A DNA stretch of 5,984 bases from JAOUJD01 sp964353935 (GCA_964353935.1 CAYGXL010000164.1:1-5984), one strand, 5' to 3'. Shown: positions 1-4,539, counted from the first letter of the stretch. A program made the numbers and translations. The notes: generated from the sequence alone by a model not told the origin.

Positions 1-7
1 CGTTTTT

Positions 8-769
8 CTAGACGGCGTGGACGTCGCTGCCTGACCGCTTCGTCGCCTCCAGCCGATCGAGGTAACGCTGAAGGCAACGGCGGGCGCCGTCGCCGAGGTC
101 GACGAACTCGCAACCGCATCGACGGCCGCCGACTTCGCTCGGCCAGGCCTCCAGGTACCGCACCCTCAGCAAGACGCCGATCTGCCCGAGTTCCGGAAGG
201 TCCAGATGGCAGGGACCGACGACCCGGTCGCTGGCAAGATCGAACAGTCGCGGAGTCGCGAGCACCGCCAGGCCACCAAGACTGATGTCGAGCACTTGCG
301 CCGGCTCGTATTGATCCGCACTTCCGGGGACCGGAACGCGACAGATGGCCGGGCGGCCACCGGGAGGGTTCCGGCGCGGCGCGCTTCTGCGCTGTATGCA
401 AAGCACGCGCCGAGGCAGGCGAAGCCGGAACACCGCCCGGCCCTGGTGGTCCACCGGCTCGGCACCCGCCAGCGTGAACTGGATCTTGGTGCTGTCGAGG
501 AAGGCCACGACGACGATGTCTCCTGCCAGCGCGATCGATCGCTGCACGTCGCTGTCCCCGGCGCAGTCGAGCAAGACCGTTTCGCGCGCCGCATCCACGT
601 CGAGCACGTTGCCGACGGCGAAGCCGGCCGCGTTGTCGAAGTACAGCGTGACGAGCGACCCGCGATGGCGCAGTTCATCGAGCAGCGCCGCGATCCCGTC
701 CCGGCCATGAAGCGCAAAGCGGTCGAGCGCGGGCGATTCGGCCTCGGGAAACGGCGTGATCAGGCTCAT
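8..769 (-). CDS. ycgR: YcgR-type flagellar brake protein (YcgR N-terminal domain plus PilZ)
   Basis: The 253-residue product is close to the length of E. coli YcgR (about 244). Residues 1-120 fit the YcgR N-terminal beta domain. The PilZ domain follows, with the c-di-GMP RxxxR motif at Arg128-Arg132, preceded by LCIQR and followed by a Pro-Pro pair as in YcgR. It also has D-x-S-x-x-G at Asp161-Gly166 and a late CGCEF strand near residue 220. In the known family, c-di-GMP-loaded YcgR binds the flagellar motor and slows or biases rotation, and I infer the same here. The ATG lies 4 nt after the fliT stop, and the purine-rich GGTGAGGA just upstream overlaps that stop, so the two genes are probably co-transcribed and translationally coupled. 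All expected c-di-GMP motif residues are present. The gene ends in TAG near the window edge, and no terminator is visible in the 7 bases beyond it. Confidence 0.93.
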   Translation of the reverse strand: MSLITPFPEAESPALDRFALHGRDGIAALLDELRHRGSLVTLYFDNAAGFAVGNVLDVDAARETVLLDCAGDSDVQRSIALAGDIVVVAFLDSTKIQFTLAGAEPVDHQGRAVFRLRLPRRVLCIQRRSAPRRNPPGGRPAICRVPVPGSADQYEPAQVLDISLGGLAVLATPRLFDLASDRVVGPCHLDLPELGQIGVLLRVRYLEAWPSEVGGRRCGCEFVDLGDGARRCLQRYLDRLEATKRSGSDVHAV

Positions 770-773
770 GTCC

Positions 774-1076
774 TCACCGGTGCGGACGCGGCGACGAGAT
801 CAACTGCTCGAGCTGTCTGAGCCACGGTTCGGACCGACCGCGGATTTCCGCATCGGCGGCGAGCATGCGGCGCAGGAGCTCCATGCGCCGACGGTTGTCC
901 TGCGGGCGCAGCAGCGGCGACGCAACCGACGCAGCCTTCAGCGATGCGACAAGCGCCCTGCAACGTTCTTCCTGGCGCCCGACTTCGTCCCAGTCCGAAT
1001 TCCGTGCGGCGTCAAGCATCGACTGGCTGGCCTGGGCGATCTGTTCGTAGTAGTCCAGCAACTGCGATCGAGTAAT
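774..1076 (-). CDS. fliT: FliT-like flagellar export chaperone, apparent ATT start
   Basis: This is a small, helical, charged protein of about 100 residues. It begins near the LLDYYEQIAQASQSML segment, followed by AARNSDWDEV, an arrangement seen in FliT proteins. FliT is the cytosolic chaperone of the filament cap FliD. In enterics, free FliT also binds FlhC and inhibits FlhDC. No ATG, GTG or CTG suits this start. A Shine-Dalgarno-like AAGGGGAG (1082-1089, minus strand) sits 5 nt before an ATT codon, so I place the start at ATT (1074-1076). TTG at 1059-1061 is the alternative (95 residues), but its spacing of about 20 nt is poor. The open frame continues to an ATG at 1349, but that version would read through the intrinsic terminator at 1230-1257 and adds Arg-rich sequence unlike FliT. 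The family assignment rests on sequence pattern plus context. It is followed directly by ycgR. Confidence 0.78.
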   Translation of the reverse strand: MTRSQLLDYYEQIAQASQSMLDAARNSDWDEVGRQEERCRALVASLKAASVASPLLRPQDNRRRMELLRRMLAADAEIRGRSEPWLRQLEQLISSPRPHR

Positions 1077-1229
1077 GGCTGCTCCCCTTCTTTCGCGCGG
1101 CGATCCGACTTCGTGCTGAAGTTCCGGACTCGCGTCGCAACGCGTCTCGAAGCGAAATCTAGCGGTGCGCGCCGAGCAGGCATCGGGAGATTGAAAGGTG
1201 AATCGACACTCAATTTCCGACGGCACGAC

Positions 1230-1257
1230 AAAAAAAAGCGCCGGCGGAAGCCGGCGC
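1230..1257 (-). terminator. Intrinsic terminator, minus strand
   Basis: A perfect 8-bp stem (GCGCCGGC/GCCGGCGC, plus positions 1238-1245 and 1250-1257) closes a 4-nt loop. On the minus strand it is followed at once by eight U residues (A tract 1230-1237). There is no T tract on the plus-strand side, so it works in one direction only. No gene lies immediately upstream on the minus strand, so it must end a non-coding or antisense transcript starting in the flhD upstream region. It also insulates the fliT-ycgR unit from that transcript. Confidence 0.88.
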
Positions 1258-1403
1258 AAATGCGGAGGAAATCGAGCATCGAAGCTCCAGCGAAGCACGC
1301 TTGCCATCCCCTCGTCCATCGACGCGGCAGCGGCGCGAGCGCCTCGCATGGAAGGAGTAACGGCGGCGACTGTTCCGCCTTGAGCGGCCGCCGACAGGCG
1401 GTC

Positions 1404-1422
1404 TGTAGGAAAAAGCCCTACA
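1404..1422. promoter_or_regulatory. Dyad TGTAGG-N7-CCTACA upstream of flhD
   Basis: A perfect 6-bp inverted repeat with an A-rich 7-nt centre (1410-1416) lies about 150 nt upstream of the flhD start. It resembles binding dyads of NarL/FixJ/GacA-type LuxR-family regulators (for example TGTAAG-N6-CTTACA for GacA). Its TAGGAAA half also matches the reverse complement of the BvgA heptad TTTCCTA. An operator for a two-component regulator of flhDC is therefore plausible, but the regulator is unknown. It could instead simply be a hairpin in the candidate minus-strand RNA. Confidence 0.35.
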
Positions 1423-1447
1423 CGCGCTCGGGCCGCCGGCCGACACG

Positions 1448-1457
1448 GTTTATCGGC
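1448..1457 (-). promoter_or_regulatory. Sigma28 (FliA)-like -10 element GCCGATAA, minus strand
   Basis: The minus strand reads GCCGATAAAC, an exact match to the FliA -10 consensus GCCGATAA. A TAAAG sequence like the FliA -35 lies upstream at 1466-1470 but only 8 nt away, against about 14 expected. Nothing at the normal distance matches. The element is therefore strong as a -10 and weak as a whole promoter. It points away from flhD, toward the terminator at 1230-1257. Confidence 0.3.
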
Positions 1458-1466
1458 GTCCCCTGC

Positions 1467-1495
1467 TTTAGCCCCCGTTCGTCGGTTCGCACAAT
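1467..1495 (+). promoter_or_regulatory. Weak sigma70-like promoter candidate for flhDC
   Basis: TTTAGC (1467-1472) and CACAAT (1490-1495) are separated by 17 nt and match the sigma70 -35 and -10 hexamers at 3/6 and 4/6. Transcription would start near 1502 and give a leader of about 65 nt. No better plus-strand candidate is visible. In enterics flhDC is a class I operon driven by sigma70 with activators, so a weak core promoter would be expected. Confidence 0.22.
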
Positions 1496-1527
1496 GGCAT
1501 CACTTCGCAACACACACCGAAACAAAC

Positions 1528-1543
1528 GCCGGAATCAACCGGC
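1528..1543 (+). promoter_or_regulatory. Hairpin in the flhD leader just ahead of the ribosome-binding site
   Basis: GCCGG (1528-1532) and CCGGC (1539-1543) form a 5-bp stem with a 6-nt loop, 11 nt before the flhD Shine-Dalgarno AGGAGG (1555-1560). The GGA at the loop edge and the GGA motifs in AGGAGGA resemble CsrA-type sites. Post-transcriptional control of flhD is well known in enterics, but no specific regulator is shown here. Confidence 0.3.
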
Positions 1544-1568
1544 ATGAAGCGTCCAGGAGGATTCAAGA

Positions 1569-1919
1569 ATGAGCACGATCGCCGCAAGCAACGAACAACT
1601 GCTTCAGGAAATCCGCGAAGTCAACCTCGCCTACCTGATGCTGGCGCAGCACATGATCCGCGCCGACAAGGCCCAGGCGCTGTACCGCCTCGGCGTGTCC
1701 GAGGAAGTCGCCAGCATCATCGACCAGCTGACCCCGGCGCAACTGATGAAGGTCGCCGGCTCCAACCAGCTGATCCTGCGCTTCCGCTTCGACGACGACA
1801 TGGTCTGGAACCTGTTGACGAGCCACTCCAGGACCAAGTCCAGCGCAACCGGCGCCGCGGTGGCCGGCCTGCACGCCAACATCGTGATGTCCGGCCAGCT
1901 GGTCGACGTCACCGCCTGA
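1569..1919 (+). CDS. flhD: FlhD, flagellar transcriptional master-regulator subunit
   Basis: The 116-residue protein has the usual FlhD length and aligns along its whole length with E. coli FlhD. Shared features are LAYLMLAQ-like helix 1 (residues 20-27), DKAQALYRLGV (33-43), the helix ending LTPAQLMKVA (54-63), and NQLILRFRFDD (66-76). FlhD dimerises and joins FlhC in the FlhD4C2 complex, which activates class II flagellar promoters with sigma70. The start is fixed by AGGAGG at 1555-1560, 8 nt before the ATG. flhC follows after 27 nt. The protein contains no cysteine: E. coli Cys65, which makes an intersubunit disulfide in the crystal structure, aligns with Leu70 here. Identity is secure. 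Confidence 0.96.
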   Translation: MSTIAASNEQLLQEIREVNLAYLMLAQHMIRADKAQALYRLGVSEEVASIIDQLTPAQLMKVAGSNQLILRFRFDDDMVWNLLTSHSRTKSSATGAAVAGLHANIVMSGQLVDVTA

Positions 1920-1946
1920 ACCAAGCGCCGAGGAGCGGGGGCCACC

Positions 1947-2495
1947 ATGCGCATCAAGAGCATCGTTACCGAGAGCCAGCAGATCCAGCGCGCGATCGCA
2001 CTGATCAAGCTCGGCGCTCGCCTGCAAGTCCTGGAGTCCGAGACCGACCTGTCGTATGAGCGCCTGCTGCGCCTGTACAAGGAGGTCCAGGGTGAATCTC
2101 CGGCGCGCGGCATGCTGCCGTTCTCGACCGACTGGTTCATGACCTGGCAGCCGAACATCCACTCGTCGCTGTTCCTGAACATGTACGAGTACCTCGACAA
2201 GACGAGCGAGCTCGAGGAGATCGACGCGATCATCAAGGCGTACGAGTTGTATCTCGAGCAGATCCGCGCGCAGGGCCTCGAGCCGCTGCTGTCGGTGACG
2301 CGCGCGTGGCGCCTGGTGAAGTTCGTCGACGCCGGCATGGTCACCCTGACGCCGTGCTGCAAGTGCGGCGGCAAGTTCGTCACGCACACGTTCGAGCTGA
2401 CGAAAAACTACACCTGCGGGCTGTGCGAGCCCCCGGCGCGTGCCGGCAAAGGCAAGGCGCAGATCCAGGCCAGCGCCCCGGCCACGATTCAATAA
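1947..2495 (+). CDS. flhC: FlhC, zinc-binding flagellar master-regulator subunit
   Basis: The 182-residue protein matches the FlhC family throughout: an N-terminal helical region with AIALIKLGARLQVLE, LSYERLLRLYKEVQGESP (35-52), then GMLPFSTDWF. The zinc site is complete, with Cys137, Cys138, Cys140, Cys157 and Cys160 in CCKCGG and CGLC, at the positions known for E. coli FlhC. FlhC supplies most of the DNA-binding specificity of FlhD4C2. The C-terminal tail after residue 163 is short, basic then Ala/Pro-rich. AGGAG at 1931-1935 is 11 nt before the ATG, with a GGGG stretch closer. The gene is last in the operon, with a terminator 90 nt downstream. motA and motB, which often follow flhDC in betaproteobacteria, are not here. 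Confidence 0.97.
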   Translation: MRIKSIVTESQQIQRAIALIKLGARLQVLESETDLSYERLLRLYKEVQGESPARGMLPFSTDWFMTWQPNIHSSLFLNMYEYLDKTSELEEIDAIIKAYELYLEQIRAQGLEPLLSVTRAWRLVKFVDAGMVTLTPCCKCGGKFVTHTFELTKNYTCGLCEPPARAGKGKAQIQASAPATIQ

Positions 2496-2499
2496 GTTC

Positions 2500-2549
2500 T
2501 CACCGCGGCGGGTCCGCCCGCCGCCGCCGGTGATCGCCGCGCTCACCGG
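2500..2549 (+). other. Mutually exclusive hairpins in the flhC 3' untranslated region
   Basis: GCGGCGGG (2505-2512) pairs with CCCGCCGC (2517-2524) over a TCCG loop. This stem can extend through TCACC(G) at 2500-2505 with CGGTGA at 2528-2533. The same CCGGTGA (2527-2533) can instead pair with TCACCGG (2543-2549). The two states compete, as in attenuators, but there is no U tract here and the operon's real terminator lies further on. It may shape or protect the mRNA 3' end. Confidence 0.4.
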
Positions 2550-2584
2550 CGCCGAGTCAGCGGCATTCCTTTCCTCCGCATTCG

Positions 2585-2610
2585 GGCCCGGCTCTGCCGG
2601 GCCATTTTTT
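2585..2610 (+). terminator. Intrinsic terminator of the flhDC operon
   Basis: A perfect 8-bp GC stem, GGCCCGGC (2585-2592) with GCCGGGCC (2596-2603), has a TCT loop and is followed by A and six T residues (2605-2610). It lies 90 nt after the flhC stop, so flhDC is a two-gene operon. No matching T tract exists for the opposite strand. Confidence 0.92.
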
Positions 2611-2783
2611 GGCGTCGCTCGTGTACGCGATCCGCTGCGCGGATCGCACGTGCACTCGCTCCGATTAGTCAGACAGGCGGGCTCCGGAGCGGCCGCGCGC
2701 CCGCCTGTTCCACAACGGCACGACACCCCTCCCCGGCGAAGCTGTGCCGATCAGGCACGTGTGCGCTGCCCTCCCCGCCAGGC

Positions 2784-2802
2784 GGGGAGGGAGGGGGTGG
2801 GG
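2784..2802 (+). other. G-quadruplex motif, first of two
   Basis: Four runs of three or more G (GGGG, GGG, GGGGG, GGGG) are separated by single A, A and T. All loops are one base, the pattern expected to give a very stable parallel quadruplex. It overlaps the right arm of the palindrome at 2769-2791, so quadruplex and cruciform would compete. Confidence 0.6.
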
Positions 2803-2825
2803 TGCCGTAACCCCTCCCGCTCGGC

Positions 2826-2841
2826 GGGAGGGTTGGGTGGG
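2826..2841 (+). other. G-quadruplex motif, second of two
   Basis: Four GGG runs (2826-2828, 2830-2832, 2835-2837, 2839-2841) are joined by loops of A, TT and T. It lies 23 nt after the first quadruplex motif on the same strand and overlaps both the second palindrome and the right terminal repeat. Confidence 0.55.
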
Positions 2842-2977
2842 TGTCGTTGCCTTTGAACATCGATCAATCGCCCGGCCGCCCGAAGATTGATCGACTGATC
2901 CAGGCGCGAGCGCAGCTCGCGTGCCGCTGAGGGTGCACGTGCGATCGGCGCAGTCGATCGCGTACACCCGAAGCGCC

Positions 2978-3799
2978 TTACGCCGCGTAAAGCGGGATTT
3001 CGAGCTCGTGTACGAGCGTGCTCTGGACGTACGCCTGGAGGGCGAGTCGCTCGGACAGCGCCAGGGAGGAGAAGGCCACGCCCATGAACGGCGCATCGCC
3101 CTCGCCCGGCTTCCGCACCGCCCGCGCACGGGCCTCGACGAGGACTTCGTCGTCCACGATCGAGAGACGGAAGACGACGCGCACTTCGTCCTGGAAGAAG
3201 CTGAGGTGCTCGTTCAGCCGGATCGCGGCGCCGGCCGTCGACAGGTCGACGATCAGGCCTTTCGCGAAGCGGCCACTGGTCTGCGTGCCCGGATAGACCA
3301 TGCACGGCAGGTCGGCCTTCACCCGCGGGGCGGCACGCAGGTCGCGATTCCGCACATGCCGCTCGAGCGGCCACGCGAAATGCAGGTGCGGATACGGCTC
3401 GTCGCCCTGCTTCAACAGCAGCGCCGAGAACTCGTAGATCGAGTCGCCCGAGAAGCTTCGAAAGCAGTACAGCGCGCCGCGGGCCGGGCGCAGTCCGCGG
3501 GTCGGATCGGGCGCGGTCACGATGATTCCGTTGCCCTCGTGCACACCGATCAGCTTGACTGTTGCGGCGTCTTTGAGCGACGTGCCGTCCTCCCACATCT
3601 TGAGCACGCGCCATGCGGCAACCTCGCGCAACGGCGAGCGGCGGGGCGAAGAGGCGGCCGAGGCTGCCTGGAACGCCTCGTGTGGCGCCACGGTCACGGA
3701 GAGGCCGGCGGTCCCGAGGTCGGGAAGTTCAACCCATGCCGATTCACTGATGTCCATCGTGTTCTCGTCGTCGCTCGGAGTGGCTGCGCGTGCGCTCAT
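2978..3799 (-). CDS. PilZ-domain c-di-GMP effector protein
   Basis: The 273-residue protein has a C-terminal PilZ domain: RxxxR at Arg155-Arg159 inside RNRDLRAAPR, D-x-S-x-x-G at Asp185-Gly190 (DLSTAG), and a late MGVAF strand near residue 240. Residues 60-145 form a beta-rich N-terminal module like the one that precedes PilZ in YcgR-like proteins. The first 55 residues look disordered. The c-di-GMP site is intact. Its place beside flhDC and a CheY-like gene suggests a motility role, perhaps a second motor or flagellar regulator, but the target is unknown. Neither ATG at 3797-3799 nor the in-frame ATG at 3755-3757 has a strong ribosome-binding site. I kept the longer form. The gene is divergent from the CheY-like gene, with 255 nt between them, and converges on flhC. 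Confidence 0.85.
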   Translation of the reverse strand: MSARAATPSDDENTMDISESAWVELPDLGTAGLSVTVAPHEAFQAASAASSPRRSPLREVAAWRVLKMWEDGTSLKDAATVKLIGVHEGNGIIVTAPDPTRGLRPARGALYCFRSFSGDSIYEFSALLLKQGDEPYPHLHFAWPLERHVRNRDLRAAPRVKADLPCMVYPGTQTSGRFAKGLIVDLSTAGAAIRLNEHLSFFQDEVRVVFRLSIVDDEVLVEARARAVRKPGEGDAPFMGVAFSSLALSERLALQAYVQSTLVHELEIPLYAA

Positions 3800-3946
3800 A
3801 CATTTGATTGTCCCGAGTTTGCGGTGTCGGAGCGCATGCAGGAGCGTCGAGAACCGCCTTCGACGGCCGCCAATTCGAAAGCTTGCAGTTGTCCCGCCCG
3901 GCGGTCGCCCATCGTCGGCCGAACCCGCCGGAGGTCGGCCCGGCCC

Positions 3947-3974
3947 TCAAGTTGACCACGGAACAGGCCGACAC
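3947..3974 (+). promoter_or_regulatory. Sigma28 (FliA)-like promoter for the CheY-like gene
   Basis: TCAAGTTG (3947-3954) and GCCGACAC (3967-3974) each match the FliA consensus boxes TAAAGTTT and GCCGATAA at 6/8. The distance TCAA-N16-GCCG is within one base of normal. TCAAG is a frequent FliA -35 variant outside enterics. Transcription would start near 3981, giving a leader of about 75 nt. This would place the receiver gene in the late flagellar/chemotaxis class. Confidence 0.45.
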
Positions 3975-4054
3975 CACACGCGTGGAGCGGGCGCAGGAGC
4001 GTTGTCCAGTTCCCCGCCGAGCAGCGGCCCTGCCCCTCCCTCCACCCCACTCGC

Positions 4055-4495
4055 ATGCGCAACAGCCACCTCCGCTTCCTGATCGTCGACGACTTCGGCA
4101 CCGCGCGGAGGATCATCGGCAAGCTCCTGCGCGAGATCGGCTTCACCGAAGCGGACGAGGCGGTGGATGGACAGGCCGCGCTCGACATGCTCCTCGGCGC
4201 CCGCTACGACTGCGTCGTCGCGGATGTCGACATGCCACGGCTCAACGGATTCGACCTCGTCGCGGCGATGCGACAACGACCGGCCCTGCAAGCGATCCCC
4301 GTGCTCCTGGTCACGCGCGAGCCGAGCAAGGACGAAGTGGTGCGCGCCTCGCAGGTCCGGGCCAACGGCTATGTGGCGCATCCGCTGACCCGCGCGGTGC
4401 TGGAGGACCGGGTCCGATCCATCCTCGGCCTGCCCGCGTGGGCCGCGCCGTGCCGCCCCGGCCTCGCCGCCTTTGCCCCGAGCGCGAGGCGGTGA
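4055..4495 (+). CDS. CheY-like single-domain response regulator with Lys109 replaced by His
   Basis: Residues 6-126 align without gaps to E. coli CheY. Asp12 and Asp13 (acidic Mg site), Asp57 (phosphoacceptor, in VVADVDMP), Thr87 (LLVT) and Tyr106 are all present at CheY numbering. The near-invariant Lys109 of the KP motif is His109 (YVAHPL). Residues 58 and 59 are Val-Asp rather than Trp-Asn, and residue 88 is Arg rather than Ala. A 20-residue Pro/Ala/Arg tail extends beyond the usual 129. Phospho-CheY normally binds FliM and switches the motor. Here phosphorylation looks possible, but signal output may be altered, so a sink or specialised receiver is as likely as a true CheY. The ATG has no Shine-Dalgarno (the upstream 30 nt are pyrimidine-rich), and no other start exists in frame before the stop at 3953. 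No cheA, cheW or cheZ is in the window. Confidence 0.88.
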   Translation: MRNSHLRFLIVDDFGTARRIIGKLLREIGFTEADEAVDGQAALDMLLGARYDCVVADVDMPRLNGFDLVAAMRQRPALQAIPVLLVTREPSKDEVVRASQVRANGYVAHPLTRAVLEDRVRSILGLPAWAAPCRPGLAAFAPSARR

Positions 4496-4523
4496 TCACG
4501 CTCACACAACGCTGACTCCGGAG

Positions 4524-4539
4524 GCGGGCCTTGGCCCGC
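4524..4539 (+). other. GC hairpin after the CheY-like gene
   Basis: GCGGGCC (4524-4530) and GGCCCGC (4533-4539) form a 7-bp inverted repeat about the centre TT, 29 nt after the stop codon. No T tract follows, so it is at most a weak or factor-dependent terminator. It may instead stabilise the mRNA 3' end. Confidence 0.35.

Larger units (their letters stand above)
1230..1443 (-). ncRNA. Candidate small RNA divergent from flhDC
   Basis: The minus strand here has a sigma28-like -10 element (1448-1457) at one end and a strong intrinsic terminator at the other. The predicted RNA is about 210 nt, with the 5' end placed about 7 nt past the -10. No convincing protein lies between them: every minus-strand frame that opens runs through the terminator and is Arg/Ser-rich. 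The RNA would hold a hairpin from the dyad TGTAGG/CCTACA and two pyrimidine stretches (CTCCTTCC and TTTCCTCC). The second contains TCCTCC, complementary to GGAGGA in the flhD ribosome-binding site. FliA-dependent sRNAs acting on flagellar genes are known in E. coli. Everything beyond the terminator and sequence elements is inference. Confidence 0.33.
2717..2851. repeat. REP/MITE-like palindromic element with imperfect terminal inverted repeats
   Basis: The left end GGCACGACACCC (2717-2728) is the reverse complement of the right end GGGTGTCGTTGCC (2839-2851) apart from one extra T. Between them are a small hairpin (2744-2758) and two purine/pyrimidine-biased palindromes: CCCTCCCCGCC/GGCGGGGAGGG (2769-2779, 2781-2791) and CCCTCCCGC/GCGGGAGGG (2812-2820, 2824-2832). 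From memory, palindromes of this CCCTCCCC...GGGGAGGG kind are scattered in many beta- and gammaproteobacterial intergenic regions. At about 135 bp with no gene, it looks like a non-autonomous repeat inserted between convergent genes. Target-site duplications were not evident. Confidence 0.5.
2611..2977. other. Non-coding convergent region rich in inverted repeats
   Basis: No credible gene is present between the flhDC terminator and the stop of the downstream pilZ gene. The stretch holds a series of perfect inverted repeats: 2627-2647 (9-bp arms GCGATCCGC/GCGGATCGC), 2673-2708 (10-bp arms ACAGGCGGGC/GCCCGCCTGT), 2744-2758 (5 bp), 2769-2791 (11 bp), 2812-2832 (9 bp), 2861-2893 (9-bp arms CGATCAATC/GATTGATCG), 2905-2921 (7 bp) and 2941-2961 (7-bp arms GCGATCG/CGATCGC). 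GATC occurs about eight times. No minus-strand U-tract terminator is visible for pilZ, so one of the last three hairpins may end that transcript. Confidence 0.7.

Noticed and set aside
206..820. Open frames on the plus strand opposite ycgR
   Set aside because: They are shadows of a confidently identified gene, with Arg-rich composition and no domain pattern.
1077..1349. Long N-terminal extension of fliT from an ATG at 1349
   Set aside because: It would be translated across an intrinsic terminator, is Arg/Ser-rich and unlike FliT, and a good ribosome-binding site exists at 1082-1089.
1349..1383. A mini-gene ATG...TGA of 11 codons upstream of flhD
   Set aside because: It is too short, its GGAG lies after the ATG rather than before it, and nothing links it to flhD translation.
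1563..2726. A 387-codon open frame on the minus strand across flhDC
   Set aside because: It is antisense to two secure genes. Long antisense frames are expected in GC-rich DNA, and it crosses the flhDC terminator.
2611..2961. CRISPR-like array
   Set aside because: The repeats are different palindromes without a constant unit or regular spacers.
3860..3886. Minus-strand sigma28-like boxes (GCAAGC / GCCGTCGA, N15) for the PilZ gene
   Set aside because: The spacing is right but the -10 matches at only 5/8 bases, too weak to list as a promoter.
2921..3955. A 344-codon plus-strand frame opposite the PilZ gene
   Set aside because: The minus-strand frame has clear PilZ motifs. This one is a composition-driven shadow rich in Arg.
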